A DNA stretch of 64,000 nucleotides from Streptomyces sp. SID13031 (GTDB lineage: Bacteria > Actinomycetota > Actinomycetes > Propionibacteriales > Kribbellaceae). A model generated the notes under the pieces. That model ran no database searches. It was given only the letters and a program-made list of their open reading frames with translations, and had not been told where the DNA came from. The stretch covers positions 124,001 through 188,000 of the forward strand of contig NZ_JAAGLV010000004.1 in the NCBI RefSeq assembly GCF_010548305.1, read 5' to 3'. Positions 1 through 8,007 of this stretch are shown here, in pieces. The position numbers and the translations under genes were made by a program. Every line of letters starts with the position of its first letter. The first letter of the stretch is position 1.

Positions 1-991
1 GCGGGGAGTTGCTCTGGGTCTGGGTCACCGGGCCTGAGTTGTTGTAGGCCAGCTGTACGCCGGTCATGCGGCCGGCCGGCGCTATCCCGTCGAAGGCGGC
101 CGCGGACTCTGGTCCGCGGTGGTGGCCATCACCTGCTTCTTGAGTGGCGGTGGGCATCGGCACCGTGGTGTTGAGGCCGACGTGGACAGCCTTGGCCTGG
201 GCTGCCTTCTGGGCGGCCAGGTCCGGAGTCTGCTGGGCAGCAGCAGCACCAGCAGCAGCGGCGGCGGTGGGTTGCGCGCCGCGGCCGGTCGGGTTCTGGC
301 GGCGTTCGTTGTAGTCGGCGCGGAACTGCTCCGCCTTTCCCTTCGCGCTGTTCGCGCCGTCGCGTACGGCCTGGGTCCAGCGCGATGCGGTGTTCACCAC
401 GTTCGCCACTCGCTGGCCCGCGGATTGGCGGGGTGGCTGTGCGGCCACGGCCGCTGCGGATACCCGCGCCTGGGCGAAGTGGTGTTGTGCCGCCTGCTCG
501 ATACCGGCGCGCAGGGCTCCGCTCAGCTGGGAGTGGGAGAGCATGCTCAGATCCTGCTTGCTGACGCGGGAGTGGCCGATCCCTTGCCGTACGGCCGGGT
601 CGATCCGCTTCACCTCACTCTTGGCCTGGGCGTAGGCCATCTGGAGAACGTGCTTGCCCTGGCGGATGTCCTTGCGCTCGGCCCGCCGGTTCGAGAGCTT
701 CTTGAACGGGTTGCGGGTCCGCTGCGTCGCCGGGGTCGTCGCCTGGATCTGCGCGGCCGCCTGGGCGTTGAGTCGCTGGGCGAACCGCTCGTGGTCGGGG
801 CCGTACAGGCCGTTGATATTGGCGTGCGCCAGGTGCTTCAGGTCGTTGCTGTTCAGCTTGGAGCGCCCGACGGCGGCCAGTACGGCCGGGTCCATCCGCT
901 TCACGTCGCGCGCGGCCTGGGCGTACGCGGCCTTGAGTGTCCGGGTGCCTCGATTGGTCATCCGGCGCGGGGACGGGTTCGACAGGCTCAT
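1..991 (-). CDS. Repeat-containing hypothetical protein, C-terminus beyond window edge
   Basis: I do not recognise this protein. From the ATG at 991 the reverse strand stays open for 330 codons to the window edge, so the C-terminus is missing. An AGGAG ribosome site overlaps the stop of the gene before it (gap of 8 bases), so the two form an operon. Residues 19-61 and 116-158 are two copies of one 43-residue module, aligned without gaps at about 20 identities; both contain AYAQA, a VKR-x-DPAV segment, a DL pair and a final H..xxxxG. The rest is rich in Ala and Gln and contains a Lys/Arg-rich linker (about residues 90-112). No signal peptide or membrane segment is visible. It could be a scaffold, a DNA-associated protein or part of an accessory element. 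Confidence 0.7.
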   Translation of the reverse strand, partial: MSLSNPSPRRMTNRGTRTLKAAYAQAARDVKRMDPAVLAAVGRSKLNSNDLKHLAHANINGLYGPDHERFAQRLNAQAAAQIQATTPATQRTRNPFKKLSNRRAERKDIRQGKHVLQMAYAQAKSEVKRIDPAVRQGIGHSRVSKQDLSMLSHSQLSGALRAGIEQAAQHHFAQARVSAAAVAAQPPRQSAGQRVANVVNTASRWTQAVRDGANSAKGKAEQFRADYNERRQNPTGRGAQPTAAAAAGAAAAQQTPDLAAQKAAQAKAVHVGLNTTVPMPTATQEAGDGHHRGPESAAAFDGIAPAGRMTGVQLAYNNSGPVTQTQSNSP

Positions 992-999
992 CGGATCTC

Positions 1000-1581
1000 C
1001 TAGTCGATGTAGACGGCGTAGTTGACCCCGACGGCCGTAGTCAGCGGCTCCTTGCTCGGCTTGGTGCTGTACAGCCGGTACTGCGCTCCCGGGCGCAGCC
1101 AGACCGCGAGGTGTCGACGCCCGGCGCCGGCACCCGGCTCCCACTCGTCATCGAACCCGTCAGCGCTGTCGTCGTTCACGTAGTCCGGCAGACCCCAGTA
1201 CTTCGTCGCGAGCGCGAGGTGCTCCGGCCAGTGCGCGTCCAGCCCGGCCTCGGCGGCGGCGAGGTCGTCGGGACCGATCTCGTACGCCGACCAGCCGCTG
1301 TCCGGGCAGTCTGAGAAGGCCAGGCCGGCGAAGACGATCATCGTGATCCCGCGGCCGGTCGTGAACCCCCACGAAACCATCGCGTCGTCGATCACTTCGC
1401 CGGGCTCGAGCGGCCACGGCTTCCAGCTGGTCGCGGCCATCACGCGGTGGACGAGCGCCCGGACCACTGCCTCGCCGGAATCGTCGTCGTCCGGTCCCGC
1501 GATCGGAGCCCAGTCGGCGATCTCGGCCAGAGCGGCGATCGCCAGCTCGTCCTCGTCCAGCGACCTGTCCTGCGTCTTCAT
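1000..1581 (-). CDS. Hypothetical acidic protein, first gene of the edge operon
   Basis: A 193-residue soluble protein that I cannot assign to a family. The N-terminal half is acidic (a DDDD run near residue 37), followed by a Trp- and Pro-rich stretch (SWKPWPLEPGEVIDD) and a hydrophobic strand-like core. The C-terminus ends in a short beta-rich segment. It has no signal peptide or membrane helix. It sits just upstream of the repeat protein ending at the window edge and shares its transcript, so the two probably act together. A small acidic protein beside a repetitive Ala/Gln-rich one could be a partner or immunity-type protein, but that is only a guess. ATG start; no strong ribosome site. 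Confidence 0.65.
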   Translation of the reverse strand: MKTQDRSLDEDELAIAALAEIADWAPIAGPDDDDSGEAVVRALVHRVMAATSWKPWPLEPGEVIDDAMVSWGFTTGRGITMIVFAGLAFSDCPDSGWSAYEIGPDDLAAAEAGLDAHWPEHLALATKYWGLPDYVNDDSADGFDDEWEPGAGAGRRHLAVWLRPGAQYRLYSTKPSKEPLTTAVGVNYAVYID

Positions 1582-1688
1582 CCGCGAGATTCCTTCCGTG
1601 CGTCACTGCGCGTCGACCACCGAAACCGTAGGCCTTTTCCGGGGTCACTGCATCCGGTTGTCCACAGCCCAGCCAGAGGCAGGCCGGA

Positions 1689-1729
1689 GGCAACAAACCC
1701 AGGCAACCCAGGCAACAAACCCAGGCAAC
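1689..1729. repeat. Short tandem repeat, 22-base unit, about 1.9 copies
   Basis: The unit GGCAACAAACCCAGGCAACC(CA) occurs at 1689-1710 and again at 1711-1729 (19 bases matching). It lies between two divergent genes, the reverse-strand gene starting at 1581 and metB. With only two copies and no spacers it is not a CRISPR. Simple slippage expansion is the likely origin. Confidence 0.7.
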
Positions 1730-1796
1730 GATCACGGTCCCCCGGGCAGTTGTCTCGCGGCTGGGACGGGATTCCGGGATGGATGGGACCAGGCCG

Positions 1797-1808
1797 TACG
1801 CTGGTCCG
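1797..1808 (+). promoter_or_regulatory. Leaderless promoter -10 box of metB
   Basis: TACGCT at 1797-1802 is followed by 6 bases and then the GTG at 1809. This matches the actinobacterial TANNNT box placed so that transcription starts on the start codon. No -35 box is clear. Confidence 0.6.
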
Positions 1809-2963
1809 GTGAACTCTGAACACTCCTACGGCTTCGAGACGCTTGCGATCCACGCCGGAAACGAGCCCGACCCGACCACCGGCGCGGTAGTACCGCCGAT
1901 CTACGCGACCAGCACCTACAAGCAGGACGGTGTCGGCGGTCTGCGCAACGGCTACGAGTACTCCCGGTCGGCCAACCCGACCCGGACGGCGCTGGAGGAG
2001 TGTCTGGCCGCGATCGAGGCGGGCACCCGCGGGTTCGCGTTCGCGAGTGGGCTGGCGGCCGAGGACACCCTGATCCGCTCACTGTGCGTGCCGGGTGACC
2101 ACGTGGTCTTCCCCGACGACGCGTACGGCGGCACCTTCCGGCTGTTCGCCAAGGTGCTCGGTGCCTGGGGTGTCGAGATGACGCCGGCGGCGGTGACGCA
2201 CCCGGAGGCGATCCGGGCCGCGATCCGCCCGGGCAAGACCAAGGTGGTCTGGCTCGAGACGCCAACCAACCCGCTGCTGAACGTCGCCGACATCGCGATC
2301 GTCGCGCAGATCGCGCACGACGCCGGCGCGGTGCTCGTGGTCGACAACACCTTCGCCTCGCCGTACCTGCAGCAGCCGCTGGAGCTCGGCGCCGACGTGG
2401 TCGTGCACTCGACGACGAAGTACATGGGTGGGCACTCCGACGTGATCGGCGGCGCGCTGATCGTCCGCGACAGCGAGCTGGCCGACAAGATCGCCTTCCA
2501 CCAGAACGCGATCGGCGCGATCGCCAGCCCGTTCGACTCGTTCCTGGTACTGCGCGGCATCAAGACGCTCGGCGTCCGGATGGACAGGCACAGCGACAAC
2601 GCGGAGAAGGTCGTCGAGTTCCTGCAGCGGCACAAGGGCGTCACCTCGGTGCTCTACCCGGGCGTCGACGGTCACCCCGGCCACGAGACGGCCGCCAAGC
2701 AGATGAAGCGGTTCGGCGGCATCGTGTCGTTCCGGGTCACCGGCGGCGAGCCGCACGCGCTGGACATCTGCAACAAGGCCGAGGTCTTCACCCTGGGCGA
2801 GTCGCTCGGCGGTGTCGAGTCGCTGATCGAGCATCCAGGCAAGATGACGCACGCCTCCGTCGCCGGTACGCCGCTGGAGGTGCCGGCCGACCTGATCCGG
2901 CTCAGCGTCGGCATCGAGACGATCGACGATCTGCTGCAGGATCTCGACCGCGCGATGGCGTGA
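1809..2963 (+). CDS. metB: Cystathionine gamma-synthase
   Basis: PLP enzyme of transsulfuration and methionine synthesis; it joins an O-acylated homoserine with cysteine to give cystathionine. The Cys/Met-metabolism family is clear: the YEYSR-xANPTR substrate/PLP motif, SGLAAEDT, DDAYGGTFR, VDNTFASPYLQ and the PLP lysine in HSTTKYMGGHSD (about K204). The C-terminal ESLGGVESLIEHP is typical of MetB. At 384 residues it is normal length. I chose the GTG at 1809 over the ATG at 1779 because of the leaderless -10 box in front of it; the extra ten residues of the longer form match nothing. The last codons overlap the next gene by four bases (GTGA). MetB and the related lyase are hard to tell apart; an orthologue position like Rv1079 supports this call. 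Confidence 0.92.
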   Translation: MNSEHSYGFETLAIHAGNEPDPTTGAVVPPIYATSTYKQDGVGGLRNGYEYSRSANPTRTALEECLAAIEAGTRGFAFASGLAAEDTLIRSLCVPGDHVVFPDDAYGGTFRLFAKVLGAWGVEMTPAAVTHPEAIRAAIRPGKTKVVWLETPTNPLLNVADIAIVAQIAHDAGAVLVVDNTFASPYLQQPLELGADVVVHSTTKYMGGHSDVIGGALIVRDSELADKIAFHQNAIGAIASPFDSFLVLRGIKTLGVRMDRHSDNAEKVVEFLQRHKGVTSVLYPGVDGHPGHETAAKQMKRFGGIVSFRVTGGEPHALDICNKAEVFTLGESLGGVESLIEHPGKMTHASVAGTPLEVPADLIRLSVGIETIDDLLQDLDRAMA

Positions 2964-4330
2964 CCCTGTGGGTGGCGGTCGACTTCGGGTCGACCTTCAC
3001 TAAAGCGATCGCGGTGGACGCCGGCTCGGGTGACCTGGTCGCCCGGGCCGAACACCGCACCACCGTCGACAGCGACGTGATGGACGGCTGGCATGCCTGC
3101 CGTACTACGTTGCTGGCGGCGGACGCCGGGGTCGCCAAGGCCGACGTGCTGGCGTGTTCGAGCGCGGGCGGCGGTTTGCGGATCGGTGTCGTCGGCAACG
3201 AAGAGCTCGTCACGGCCGAGGCCGGCCGGCGGGTCGCGTTGTCGAGTGGTGGGCGAGTCGTTGCCGTGGTCAACGGCGGGCTGACGGCAACTTCTCTGAA
3301 AGCATTGCGGGCCGAGCGGCCCGATGTCGTACTGCTGCTCGGCGGTACGGATGGCGGCAACTCGGCGGTGATCGTCAACGCGGCCGCGGTGCTGGCGAAG
3401 TACAAGTGGCGGCGGCCGGTGGTTGTCGCGGGCAACCGTGACGCGCGGGGCGAGATCCGTGAGTTGTTGTCGGCGGCAAGGGTCCCGCATGTGCTCGCGG
3501 CGAACGTCGTGCCGGAGATCGGGGTGTTCGCGCCGGACGGGGCGCGGGCGGCGATCCGGGAGATGTTCCTGGCGCACGTGATCGGCGGGAAGAACCTCTC
3601 GCGCGATCCCGGTTTCGCGGCGATGGTCCGGGCAGCGACGCCGGACGTCGTACTGCGGGGGGTCGAGGTGCTGGCCGCGTTGCACGGGGACGTCGCGGTC
3701 GTGGACATCGGTGGCGCGACGACGGACGTGCACTCGGTGATCGAGCTCGACCCGGAGGACGCGAACCTCGGCCGTGAGGTGGTCGCGACCCATCCGGTGA
3801 CGCGAACGGTCGAAGGCGATCTCGGGATGCGCTGGAGCGCAGTACCGGTGGTTGGTGCGGGAGTGGAGGCCGGGCTGCTCGAGGCCGGTACTGCGCTCGA
3901 GGCTGCTGCTGTGCGTCGGCATGAGGACCCGTCCTTCCTGCCGGGCGATGCGCTGGAGGCGTCGTACGACGAGACGCTCGCCCGGGTGGCGGCGACGGTC
4001 GCGTTGCGACGGCATGCGGGGCGGCAGCGGGTGGTGTTCGGGCCGGGTGGGCGGGTGATCGAGCGCTCCGGGAAGGACCTGCGCGAGGTCGATCTGCTGG
4101 TCGGATCCGGGGGAGTGCTGCGGCACAACGGGCCGGAGGTCGCGGCGCGGATCCTCGGTGGCATCTCGCAGGGCGCCCAGGAGGAAGGCTGGCTGGTACC
4201 AGCTGCCGCGACGACGTGTGTCGACTCCGACTACGTGCTCGCGGGTGTGGGATTGCTAGCGGAACTCGATCCGAAGGCGGCCGAAGGACTGGCCGCCAAT
4301 ATTCATGGAACCGCCGGAGCCGGGCACTAG
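2960..4330 (+). CDS. MutL/GlmL-type ATPase (ASKHA fold), orphan
   Basis: A 456-residue member of the glutamate mutase-associated MutL family (not the mismatch-repair MutL). ASKHA-fold motifs are the N-terminal DFGSTFTKA phosphate loop, CSSAGGGLRI, LLGGTDGGN, VVAGNR, NVVPEIG and the second phosphate motif VVDIGGATTDVHSV, followed by TVEGDLGMRW. In clostridia such proteins lie with B12-dependent aminomutases and are thought to serve as reactivases or chaperones. No mutase subunits are in the window. The start GTG overlaps the metB stop as GTGA, so it is translationally coupled to metB, a strange partner for this family. The link to sulfur amino acids, or to a B12 enzyme elsewhere, is inference. 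Confidence 0.85.
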   Translation: MTLWVAVDFGSTFTKAIAVDAGSGDLVARAEHRTTVDSDVMDGWHACRTTLLAADAGVAKADVLACSSAGGGLRIGVVGNEELVTAEAGRRVALSSGGRVVAVVNGGLTATSLKALRAERPDVVLLLGGTDGGNSAVIVNAAAVLAKYKWRRPVVVAGNRDARGEIRELLSAARVPHVLAANVVPEIGVFAPDGARAAIREMFLAHVIGGKNLSRDPGFAAMVRAATPDVVLRGVEVLAALHGDVAVVDIGGATTDVHSVIELDPEDANLGREVVATHPVTRTVEGDLGMRWSAVPVVGAGVEAGLLEAGTALEAAAVRRHEDPSFLPGDALEASYDETLARVAATVALRRHAGRQRVVFGPGGRVIERSGKDLREVDLLVGSGGVLRHNGPEVAARILGGISQGAQEEGWLVPAAATTCVDSDYVLAGVGLLAELDPKAAEGLAANIHGTAGAGH

Positions 4331-4360
4331 TCTCAGGAGAACCTGAGACGCGGAGGTGTC

Positions 4361-5650
4361 ATGAGCAAGCCGGACGAGCCGGTAGGGCAGGACAACTCGG
4401 CCGATGTGCCTGGAGTTGGTGTGCCTGAGGTCGGGCGGGACGAGGAGAGTCCGGTGGCGGACAACTCCGCCACTGACGGCGTCAGCGGGACCGTCGTGCC
4501 GACCGACGACCAGCACCTGGTCGCGGCGTCCAGCAAGGGGACGATCGACCTCGGGGTGACGCCGGGGATGCAGATCGCGAGTGCCTGGGCCTGGCGGTTC
4601 CTGGTGATCGTCGCGGCCGTGCTGGTGATCGCTTATGGAATGCGGTACCTGTCAGAGGTCGTCGTACCGGTCACGGTCGGCATCCTGCTCACGGCTCTGC
4701 TCGTGCCGGTGACCAATGCCTTGCAGCGGCTGCGGTTGCCGCGCGGTCCGGCCGCCGGGATCACCGTGATCACCACGATCGTCCTCGTGGCCGGCTTGCT
4801 CACGCTCGTCGGGACGCAGATCGCGAGCCAGTTCGACAAGCTGTCGGACCAGGTCGGCGAGGGGGTGCAGAAGCTGCGTGACCTGCTCCGGATCAACTTC
4901 GGGCTGACCGAGAAGGACATCACCGACTCGCTGAACAAGCTCCAGGACACCGTGATGAACGGTGGCGGGCTCGGCCAGCGCGCGGCCGAGGTCGGTACCA
5001 CCGCGACCCATGTCGTCGCCGGGCTGTTCATCGCGCTGTTCTGCTTGTTCTTCTTCCTGTACCAAGGTCCGCAGATCTGGGCCTGGGTGGTGCGGCTGTT
5101 CCCGCGGCACGCGCGCGAGAAGGCCGACTCGTCCGGGCGCAAGGCGTGGGTGTCGCTGACCGCGTTCGTCCGGGCGACGATCATCGTTGCCGCGGTCGAC
5201 GCGATCGGCATCTCGCTCGGCGCCGCGATCCTCGGGCTGCCGCTGGTGAGCGCGATCGGGATCCTGGTCTTCGTCGGCGCGTTCATCCCGGTGGTCGGCG
5301 CGTTCGTGAGCGGCATCGTCGCCGTACTGGTCGCGCTGGTCGCCAAGGGGCCGATCGTCGCGATCATCATGCTCGGCGTGGTGATCGGAGTGCAGCAGCT
5401 GGAAGCGCATGTGCTGCAGCCGTTCCTGCTCGGCCGGGCGGTCAGCGTTCACCCGCTGGCGGTCATCCTCGCGATCGCGACCGGAGTGGTGGTCGCAGGC
5501 ATCGTCGGCGCACTGCTCGCGGTGCCGACAGCCGCGGTCCTCAACACCATCGTCAACCACCTGGCCGGCAACGACGTGGATCCAGAACCACCACGCCCGA
5601 TCCCCCGCCGCCGCCCCCCGACTCCACGCGCCGAGCAACCCACAACCTGA
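4361..5650 (+). CDS. AI-2E family transporter (PerM/TqsA type)
   Basis: A 429-residue membrane protein of the AI-2E/PerM family, whose members export small molecules or act in ion or autoinducer transport. About 65 polar, acidic residues form a cytoplasmic N-terminal tail. Helices then begin at FLVIVAAVLVIAYGM, with the pair separated by the family's amphipathic coil (about residues 150-200) and the conserved C-terminal half (AIGILVFVGAFIPVVGAFVSGIVA, QQLEAHVLQPFLLGRAVSVHPLAV). The tail is Pro/Arg-rich. GGAGG precedes the ATG. It stands alone behind the MutL-type gene (30-base gap) and ends in a strong hairpin terminator. The substrate cannot be told from sequence. Confidence 0.88.
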   Translation: MSKPDEPVGQDNSADVPGVGVPEVGRDEESPVADNSATDGVSGTVVPTDDQHLVAASSKGTIDLGVTPGMQIASAWAWRFLVIVAAVLVIAYGMRYLSEVVVPVTVGILLTALLVPVTNALQRLRLPRGPAAGITVITTIVLVAGLLTLVGTQIASQFDKLSDQVGEGVQKLRDLLRINFGLTEKDITDSLNKLQDTVMNGGGLGQRAAEVGTTATHVVAGLFIALFCLFFFLYQGPQIWAWVVRLFPRHAREKADSSGRKAWVSLTAFVRATIIVAAVDAIGISLGAAILGLPLVSAIGILVFVGAFIPVVGAFVSGIVAVLVALVAKGPIVAIIMLGVVIGVQQLEAHVLQPFLLGRAVSVHPLAVILAIATGVVVAGIVGALLAVPTAAVLNTIVNHLAGNDVDPEPPRPIPRRRPPTPRAEQPTT

Positions 5651-5656
5651 CCTGAA

Positions 5657-5695
5657 AAAGCAGCCGCCCCCGGGGGTTCCGGGGGCGGCTGCTTT
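5657..5695. terminator. Bidirectional intrinsic terminator
   Basis: A perfect 15-base stem (AAAGCAGCCGCCCCC at 5657-5671 with 5681-5695) and a 9-base loop lie between two convergent genes. Read on the reverse strand the stem is followed by TTTTT; the forward side has a weaker T tail. Confidence 0.9.
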
Positions 5696-5703
5696 GTTGG
5701 TTT

Positions 5704-7323
5704 CTAGTGCATCGAGGCGGCGGCTGAGGCTTCGAGGTTTTCGTCCTCGGGCTTCGCCTCGCCGTCGGAGCGGCCGGCGAGGCGCTGCTCCGGGGTGATC
5801 AGGGCGAGCACCAGGGCGATCGCCAGGAAGGGCAGCGAGACCAGGAACACGTCGTCCATGGCGTCGACCAGGCCGTGCAAGGCCCAGCCCTTCATCGGCT
5901 CCTGCAGGCTGTGCAGCACCGGCACGCTGTTGGCGGCCTTGGCGAGTCCGTCGACCATGCTCTGCGTGGCGTTCGGGACGATGTCTTTCAGGTGGACCTC
6001 CAGCCGGCTGGTCAGCACCGCGCCGTAGACGGCCGTACCGATCGCTCCACCCATCGAGCGGAAGAAGGTCATCGTCGAGGTCGCGGTCCCCATGTGCTGC
6101 CGGGGCACGCTGTTCTGCGCGGCGGTGACGGTGATCTGCATCGACAGGCCCAGCCCGCTGCCCATCACGAACATGTAGATCGCCAGGTGCCAGTACGGCG
6201 TGTCCATGCCGATCGTGGACAGCATCACCATCGCCGCACCGACCAGGATCGCCGAGATGATCGGGTAGATCTTGTAGCGGCCGGTCTTGCTCATCAGCTG
6301 GCCGCTCGGGATCGAGGCGGCGAAGATACCGACGATCATCGGCAGCAGCGCCAGGCCCGACCGGGTCGGGGACAGGTCCTTGACGGCCTGCAGGTACAGC
6401 GGCAGGAAGATCAGCGCGCCGAACATGGCGAAACCGAGCAGGAACGCGAACCCGGCGTACCCGGAGAAGATCCGGCCCTTGAACAGGTCCATCGGGATGA
6501 TCGGCTCGGACACCCGCAGCTCGACCAGGACGAAGGCGACGGCGAGGACGACCGAACCGATCAGCAGCGCGAGCGTGGTGCCGTTGCCCCAGCCGTTCTG
6601 CGGCCCGGACCAGGAGACGGCGAGCAGCAGGGTGGTGACGGCGCCGGTGACGATCGCCGCACCGAGGTAGTCGATCTTGTGGCTGCGCTTCACGTGCGGC
6701 AGCTTGAGGACGGCGGCGACGATGCCCAGGGCAACCAGGCCGATCGGCAGGTTGATCCAGAAGATCCAGCGCCAGCCGGGACCGTCGGTGAGCACGCCGC
6801 CGAGCAGCGGACCGGCCACCGAGGACAGGCCGAACACGGCACCGAAGTACCCCATGTACTTACCACGCTCGCGCGGCGGGATCACGTCGCCGATGGTGGC
6901 GAAGGCGAGTGACATCAGACCGCCGGCGCCCAGCCCCTGGACGGCGCGGAAGCCGATCAGCATCTCGATGTTCTGCGACAGGGCCGACAGGACCGAACCG
7001 GCCAGGAAGGTGACGATCGCCGCGATGAACAGCGGGCGGCGGCCGTACAGGTCGGAGATCTTGCCCCACAGCGGAGTGGAGGCGGTCGAGGTCAGCAGAT
7101 AGGCCGTGACGACCCAGGACAGCTTGTCGAGGCTGTTGAACTCGCTGACGATCTGCGGCAGCGCGGTACCGACGATGCTCTGGTCGAGTGCGGCCAGGAA
7201 CATGCCGGCCATCAGGCCGCCGAGGATCACCAGGATCTGCTTGTGGGACAGGTAGTTCGGAGTATCGGAATCGGGCGGTGTAGCGCCGCCGCCGCCGGCG
7301 ACGGCGGGCTCAGTGGTGCTCAT
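5704..7323 (-). CDS. MFS drug-efflux transporter, DHA2 (EmrB/QacA) family
   Basis: Proton-coupled drug exporter of the 14-helix DHA2 type, 539 residues. The signature motif A is seen after helix 2 (GKISDLYGRRPLF) and motif C in helix 5 (GYFGAVFGLSSVAGPLLGGVLTD), with FWINLPIGL next to it. The C-terminal 30 residues are acidic and polar. Its ATG overlaps the stop of the upstream MarR gene (ATGA), so the two are co-translated and the transporter is almost surely the target of that repressor. Substrate unknown; lipophilic drugs or a self-made antibiotic are usual for this family. Confidence 0.93.
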   Translation of the reverse strand: MSTTEPAVAGGGGATPPDSDTPNYLSHKQILVILGGLMAGMFLAALDQSIVGTALPQIVSEFNSLDKLSWVVTAYLLTSTASTPLWGKISDLYGRRPLFIAAIVTFLAGSVLSALSQNIEMLIGFRAVQGLGAGGLMSLAFATIGDVIPPRERGKYMGYFGAVFGLSSVAGPLLGGVLTDGPGWRWIFWINLPIGLVALGIVAAVLKLPHVKRSHKIDYLGAAIVTGAVTTLLLAVSWSGPQNGWGNGTTLALLIGSVVLAVAFVLVELRVSEPIIPMDLFKGRIFSGYAGFAFLLGFAMFGALIFLPLYLQAVKDLSPTRSGLALLPMIVGIFAASIPSGQLMSKTGRYKIYPIISAILVGAAMVMLSTIGMDTPYWHLAIYMFVMGSGLGLSMQITVTAAQNSVPRQHMGTATSTMTFFRSMGGAIGTAVYGAVLTSRLEVHLKDIVPNATQSMVDGLAKAANSVPVLHSLQEPMKGWALHGLVDAMDDVFLVSLPFLAIALVLALITPEQRLAGRSDGEAKPEDENLEASAAASMH

Positions 7324-7862
7324 GCTTGGTTCTCCACGTTCTGTGTGTTCTTAAGGCGTTCTGCGGCCGCGGCTGAAGCCCACCCCTTGTCGGCCCAGCC
7401 CTTGCCTGTGTCGCGCTCGTCGACGAGGTTGATCACGCCATCGGCGAACCGTGTCATCAACTTCTCGAAGGTCTCGATGTCCTGCTCGGTCCAGCCGTCC
7501 ATCGCCTGGGAGAGCAACTCCATCCGGCGCTTGGAGGCGGCTTCCCACTCCGCCGTGCCCTGCTCGGTCAGCTCGACCCGGAAGGCGCGCCCGTCGTCCG
7601 GATCCGCTGAGCGGCGGAGAAGACCCGCCTGCTCGAGCGCCCGGACGTGGCGACTGGCCGTGGATGCGTCGAGCTCCATCCGGGCGGCCAGGTCGGACAA
7701 CCGCAGTGCCCCGTTGCACCGCAGGACGAACAGCACCAGGTGGGCGCTGTGGTCGATCGTGTCGCCGGCCTGCTTCGACTTCAGCCGGCGGCCGATCCGG
7801 GTGAAAGCGTGCAGAACGCCCTCCACCGGCGTCTGCGGCACCCATCCCTCATTTACATGCAT
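7320..7862 (-). CDS. MarR family repressor of the adjacent MFS pump
   Basis: A 180-residue winged-helix regulator. The domain runs from the helix LVLFVLRCNGALRLSDLAARM through the recognition helix LDASTASRHVRALEQAGLL to the wing RSADPDDGRAFRVELTEQG. I set the start at the ATG at 7862, not at the longer ATG at 7898, because TATGCT stands six bases before it (leaderless). The longer form would place a perfect palindrome inside the coding sequence. That palindrome covers the -10 box, so self-repression is likely. The stop overlaps the start of the MFS gene by four bases. Confidence 0.88.
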   Translation of the reverse strand: MHVNEGWVPQTPVEGVLHAFTRIGRRLKSKQAGDTIDHSAHLVLFVLRCNGALRLSDLAARMELDASTASRHVRALEQAGLLRRSADPDDGRAFRVELTEQGTAEWEAASKRRMELLSQAMDGWTEQDIETFEKLMTRFADGVINLVDERDTGKGWADKGWASAAAAERLKNTQNVENQA

Positions 7863-7865
7863 GGT

Positions 7866-7885
7866 GCAAGCATATACATGCTTGC
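7866..7885. promoter_or_regulatory. Palindromic operator overlapping the marR-MFS promoter
   Basis: GCAAGCAT-ATAC-ATGCTTGC is a perfect inverted repeat with 8-base arms. The reverse-strand -10 box TATGCT (7874-7869) lies inside it, six bases before the ATG at 7862. A MarR dimer bound here would block its own promoter. Confidence 0.75.
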
Positions 7886-8007
7886 GTGATACACGCAAAT
7901 GAGTTTCCAGAGTCGATGAGTGAGCCGCAACTCATTGTCAAGCTGTCACCAGCCGGTTACGCACAGGCATCCAGCGACAATGGGCGGACCTGATCGAGGA
8001 GGACGGC

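Noticed and set aside
119..1003. A 294-codon forward frame at the left edge
   Set aside because: It mirrors the reverse-strand repeat protein; its product is a Leu/Gly/Arg-rich sequence without domains, as antisense frames of GC-rich genes are.
1678..1735. Tandem repeat as a CRISPR array
   Set aside because: Only two adjoining copies, no spacers and no cas genes.
1582..1808. SAM or cobalamin riboswitch before metB
   Set aside because: No conserved core of either class, and the -10 box implies a transcript without leader.
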